Origin: Alkalihalobacterium chitinilyticum
Lineage (GTDB): Bacteria > Bacillota > Bacilli > Bacillales > Bacillaceae_F
Reading direction: 5' to 3'
Assembly (NCBI RefSeq): GCF_029028005.1
Contig: NZ_JAOTPO010000016.1
Location: 33,161 to 97,160 of the forward strand
Length of the DNA: 64,000 nt
Shown here: positions 61,928 to 64,000 of the stretch, one piece after another
Layout: each line of letters opens with the position of its first letter
Position numbering within the stretch: position 1 is the stretch's first letter
The notes under the pieces: generated by a model
Told to the model about the DNA's origin: nothing
The model's input: only the letters and a program-made list of their open reading frames with translations
Databases searched by the model: none
Translations under genes and position numbers: made by a program

Positions 61928-61970
61928 AATAAAAAAACTCACAAACATTGATATATCAACGTTTATGAGC
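61928..61970 (-). terminator. Prophage-borne replacement terminator of the tRNA operon
   Basis: CTCACAAACATTGA/TCAACGTTTATGAG hairpin. On the minus strand it is followed by TTTTTTT, and it lies about 40 nt after the 3' end of tRNA-Leu(CAA). It may also end int transcription. Confidence 0.75.
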
Positions 61971-62006
61971 TATCTGGTTATTTTAAAGTTAACGTAAAAT
62001 ATGTAG

Positions 62007-62027
62007 ATGGTACCGGTGGTCGGGGTC
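62007..62027. other. attR core
   Basis: The 21-bp copy inside the intact tRNA-Leu(CAA) gene; identical to 26,221-26,241. Confidence 0.92.
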
Positions 62028-62092
62028 GAACCGACACTCCCGAAGGAACACGATTTTGAGTCGTGCGCGTCTGCCAATTCCGCCACACCGGC
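62008..62092 (-). tRNA. tRNA-Leu (CAA)
   Basis: Cloverleaf with a leucine-type long variable arm; anticodon loop CTCAAAA gives CAA. The CCA end is encoded. Its 3' end is the prophage attachment site and is restored by the phage. Confidence 0.95.
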
Positions 62093-62143
62093 ATATAGCT
62101 AGGAATAAAAAAACACAGTCAAACTGTGTATGGTAAATTTAAA

Positions 62144-62232
62144 TGGTGCCGAGGGCCGGACTTGAACCGGCACGGTAGTCACCTACCGCAGGATTTTAAG
62201 TCCTGTGTGTCTGCCAATTCCACCACCCCGGC
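62144..62232 (-). tRNA. tRNA-Leu (TAA)
   Basis: Long variable arm; anticodon loop CTTAAAA gives TAA (UAA). CCA encoded. Confidence 0.95.
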
Positions 62233-62262
62233 AAGGGTATAAAGGACTTTACATATTTAAAT

Positions 62263-62337
62263 TGGAGGCGGCAACCGGATTCGAACCGGTGAATAAAGGT
62301 TTTGCAGACCTTGGCCTTACCACTTGGCTATGCCGCC
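62263..62337 (-). tRNA. tRNA-Cys (GCA)
   Basis: Anticodon loop CTGCAAA; stems and CCA intact. Confidence 0.95.
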
Positions 62338-62345
62338 ATATATTC

Positions 62346-62420
62346 TGGAGCGGAAGACGGGACTCGAACCCGCGACCCTCACCTTGGCAAGGTGATGTTC
62401 TACCACTGAACTACTTCCGC
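62346..62420 (-). tRNA. tRNA-Gly (GCC)
   Basis: Anticodon loop TTGCCAA; CCA encoded. Confidence 0.95.
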
Positions 62421-62423
62421 AAA

Positions 62424-62498
62424 TGGCTGGGCTAGCAGGATTCGAACCTACGCATGACGGAGTCAAAGTCCGTTGCCTTACCGCTTGGCTATAGCCCA
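62424..62498 (-). tRNA. tRNA-Gln (TTG)
   Basis: Anticodon loop CTTTGAC; acceptor TGGGCTA/TAGCCCA; CCA encoded. Confidence 0.95.
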
Positions 62499-62514
62499 AT
62501 AGTAAATTTTAAAA

Positions 62515-62588
62515 TGGCAGGGGCAGTAGGAATCGAACCCACACTGACGGTTTTGGAGACCGTAGTTCTACCTTTAAACTATGCCCCT
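62515..62588 (-). tRNA. tRNA-Trp (CCA)
   Basis: Anticodon loop CTCCAAA; acceptor AGGGGCA/TGCCCCT; CCA encoded. Confidence 0.95.
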
Positions 62589-62603
62589 ACATTTTGCGCT
62601 TAA

Positions 62604-62688
62604 TGGTGGAGGGGGACGGATTCGAACCGCCGAACCCTCAGGGAGCGGATTTACAGTCCGCCGCGTTTAGCCACTTCGCTACCCCTCC
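62604..62688 (-). tRNA. tRNA-Tyr (GTA)
   Basis: Anticodon loop CTGTAAA with the long variable arm of bacterial tRNA-Tyr; CCA encoded. Confidence 0.95.
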
Positions 62689-62770
62689 AACATTCTGTAA
62701 TGTTACTTATTATATCATATGTCACTCTACATCTAAAGTGATTTATTTTAATGTTATTTTATAAAACTAC

Positions 62771-62846
<76 letters not shown>

Positions 62847-62851
62847 AAAAA

Positions 62852-62927
62852 TGGTGGCTCGGGACGGAATCGAACCGCCGACACATGGATTTTCAGTCCA
62901 TTGCTCTACCGACTGAGCTACCGAGCC
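62852..62927 (-). tRNA. tRNA-Phe (GAA)
   Basis: Anticodon loop CTGAAAA; CCA encoded. Confidence 0.95.
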
Positions 62928-63069
62928 TAATTCGGTCTGTGATAAGCTTCGAATTTCTTCGTCAACTTCCTTCACTCACGTCCTCATGTATCAAAATACA
63001 ATCCGGCGTTCGTTCAGTTGTTTCCTCAAACTTCTTGCTTCTCTCAACCCTCTAATATGAAAATAATAA

Positions 63070-63145
63070 TGGCGGTCCCGACGGGAATCGAACCCGCGAT
63101 CTCCTGCGTGACAGGCAGGCATGTTAACCGCTACACCACGGGACC
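63070..63145 (-). tRNA. tRNA-Asp (GTC)
   Basis: Anticodon loop CTGTCAC; CCA encoded. A 142-bp spacer without features lies between it and tRNA-Phe. Confidence 0.95.
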
Positions 63146-63221
63146 ACTTTTGGTTGCACTCTTCAAGCACTACTTATATTATCTTCCTAGTAGTAATTCG
63201 AAGGAGATGCGATAATTATTT

Positions 63222-63298
<77 letters not shown>

Positions 63299-63314
63299 GT
63301 AATATAAATTTATA

Positions 63315-63390
63315 TGGTGGAGGATGACGGGCTCGAACCGCCGACCCCCTGCTTGTAAGGCAGGTGCTCTCCCAGCTGAGCTAATCCTCC
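63315..63390 (-). tRNA. tRNA-Val (TAC)
   Basis: Anticodon loop CTTACAA; CCA encoded. Confidence 0.95.
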
Positions 63391-63409
63391 ATACAGAGTT
63401 TGATACTAT

Positions 63410-63484
63410 TGGTGACCCGTACGGGATTCGAACCCGTGTTACCGCCGTGAAAGGGCGGTGTCTTAACCGCTTGACCAACGGGCC
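63410..63484 (-). tRNA. tRNA-Glu (TTC)
   Basis: Anticodon loop CTTTCAC; CCA encoded. Confidence 0.95.
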
Positions 63485-63505
63485 GTACATTTATAATAAA
63501 TCCTC

Positions 63506-63599
63506 TGGCGGAGAGCGAGGGATTCGAACCCTCGAGACAGTTTGTCACCGCCTACACGATTTCCAATCGTGCTCCTTCGGCCAGCTCGGACAGCTCTCC
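63506..63599 (-). tRNA. tRNA-Ser (GGA)
   Basis: Anticodon loop TTGGAAA, serine-type long variable arm; CCA encoded. Confidence 0.95.
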
Positions 63600-63604
63600 A
63601 TGTA

Positions 63605-63680
63605 TGGCTCCACAGGCAGGACTCGAACCTGCGACCGATCGGTTAACAGCCGATTGCTCTACCAACTGAGCTACTGTGGA
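63605..63680 (-). tRNA. tRNA-Asn (GTT)
   Basis: Anticodon loop CTGTTAA; CCA encoded. It is the first tRNA after the 5S gene. Confidence 0.95.
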
Positions 63681-63691
63681 ATAATATACAA

Positions 63692-63807
<116 letters not shown>

Positions 63808-63877
63808 CTTTTAAAATTGAGAGTGGTTCTCTCAAAACTGGATAATGTGCTAGAAGAATTCAACGCTTTATTCATTT

Positions 63878-64000
63878 GGATAAGTCCTCGACCGATTAGT
63901 ATCTCTCAGCTCCACGTGTCGCCACGCTTCCACCCGAGACCTATCAACCTCATCATCTCTAAGGGGTCTTACTTACTTAACGTAATGGGAAATCTCATCT
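63878..64000 (-). rRNA. rrl: 23S ribosomal RNA, 3' end (cut by the window edge)
   Basis: The complement ends GGTCGAGGACTTATCC, the conserved 23S 3' terminus; the preceding ~120 nt match Bacillus 23S. The exact 3' end is uncertain by a few bases. The rest is outside the window. Confidence 0.92.

Larger units (their letters stand above)
26221..62027. mobile_element. Siphovirus-type prophage of ~35.8 kb in tRNA-Leu(CAA), carrying defence genes
   Basis: The ends are fixed by a 21-bp direct repeat identical to the 3' end of tRNA-Leu (26,221-26,241 and 62,007-62,027). An integrase gene lies next to the right end, and terminase, portal, capsid, tail, tape-measure and holin genes fill the middle. 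Composition changes inside the element: structural genes are GC-richer than the host flanks, whereas the ABC-3C and restriction cargo are clearly AT-richer. Endolysin, repressor and standard replication genes were not found, so it may be defective or depend on unrecognised proteins. Confidence 0.93.

Overview
The window reads as chromosomal DNA of a low-GC Gram-positive spore-former of the family Bacillaceae. The evidence is the conserved block queG-yhbB-trmL...prkA-yhbH in nearly the Bacillus subtilis order, a LysM/3D wall protein with a canonical WalR box, strong GGAGG-type ribosome binding sites, and an rRNA operon followed by a long tRNA cluster that matches the trnD order. Species cannot be fixed from sequence alone.

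Layout. (1) 1-26.2 kb, host chromosome: an M20 amidohydrolase and its downstream HTH regulator; yhbH and prkA, which work together in the early mother-cell sporulation programme; a class A penicillin-binding protein; a set of housekeeping enzymes (an IsdG-like monooxygenase, TrmL, YhbB-type amidase, O6-methylguanine-DNA methyltransferase, QueG, a B3/4-domain protein, Dps); an alpha/beta hydrolase; the LysM-3D protein; an ABC exporter with a divergent TetR regulator; a DUF1659/DUF2922 pair; and a winged-helix protein. Two intergenic stretches (18.6-19.05 kb and 22.67-23.2 kb) carry families of short interspersed repeats. One gene next to the second stretch is broken.

(2) 26,221-62,027, a prophage of about 35.8 kb inserted at the 3' end of a tRNA-Leu(CAA) gene. 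A 21-bp duplication marks both ends, and a 20-bp direct repeat inside each end looks like integrase arm sites. A tyrosine integrase and a DUF771 protein lie at the right end. Most genes are on the minus strand and read, in order of transcription: a sigma-like protein, small proteins, an HNH-like protein, a second sigma-like protein, TerS, TerL, portal, scaffold, N4-gp56-type capsid, a giant repeat protein, connectors, tail tube, a tail chaperone pair made by -1 frameshifting, a tape measure with 22-residue repeats, a tail hub, two DUF6273 proteins, a HAMP-like membrane protein and a holin. I found no endolysin, no lysogeny repressor and no ordinary replication module. A possible replication initiator sits divergent to a CopG-type repressor with a 20-bp palindromic operator.

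(3) The prophage carries an anti-phage defence cargo: a type I restriction-modification system (hsdM-hsdS-hsdR), an ABC-three-component system whose operon begins with a 60-residue one-span membrane protein, and, elsewhere, an ApeA-like HEPN protein. The small membrane protein and the ABC-3C third component share a 15-residue motif, which makes this operon the most promising lead for something not yet described.

(4) 62.0-64.0 kb: fifteen tRNA genes, the 5S rRNA gene and the 3' end of the 23S rRNA gene, all on the minus strand. The prophage has separated this operon from its original terminator (26,161-26,188) and supplies a replacement hairpin at its own right end.
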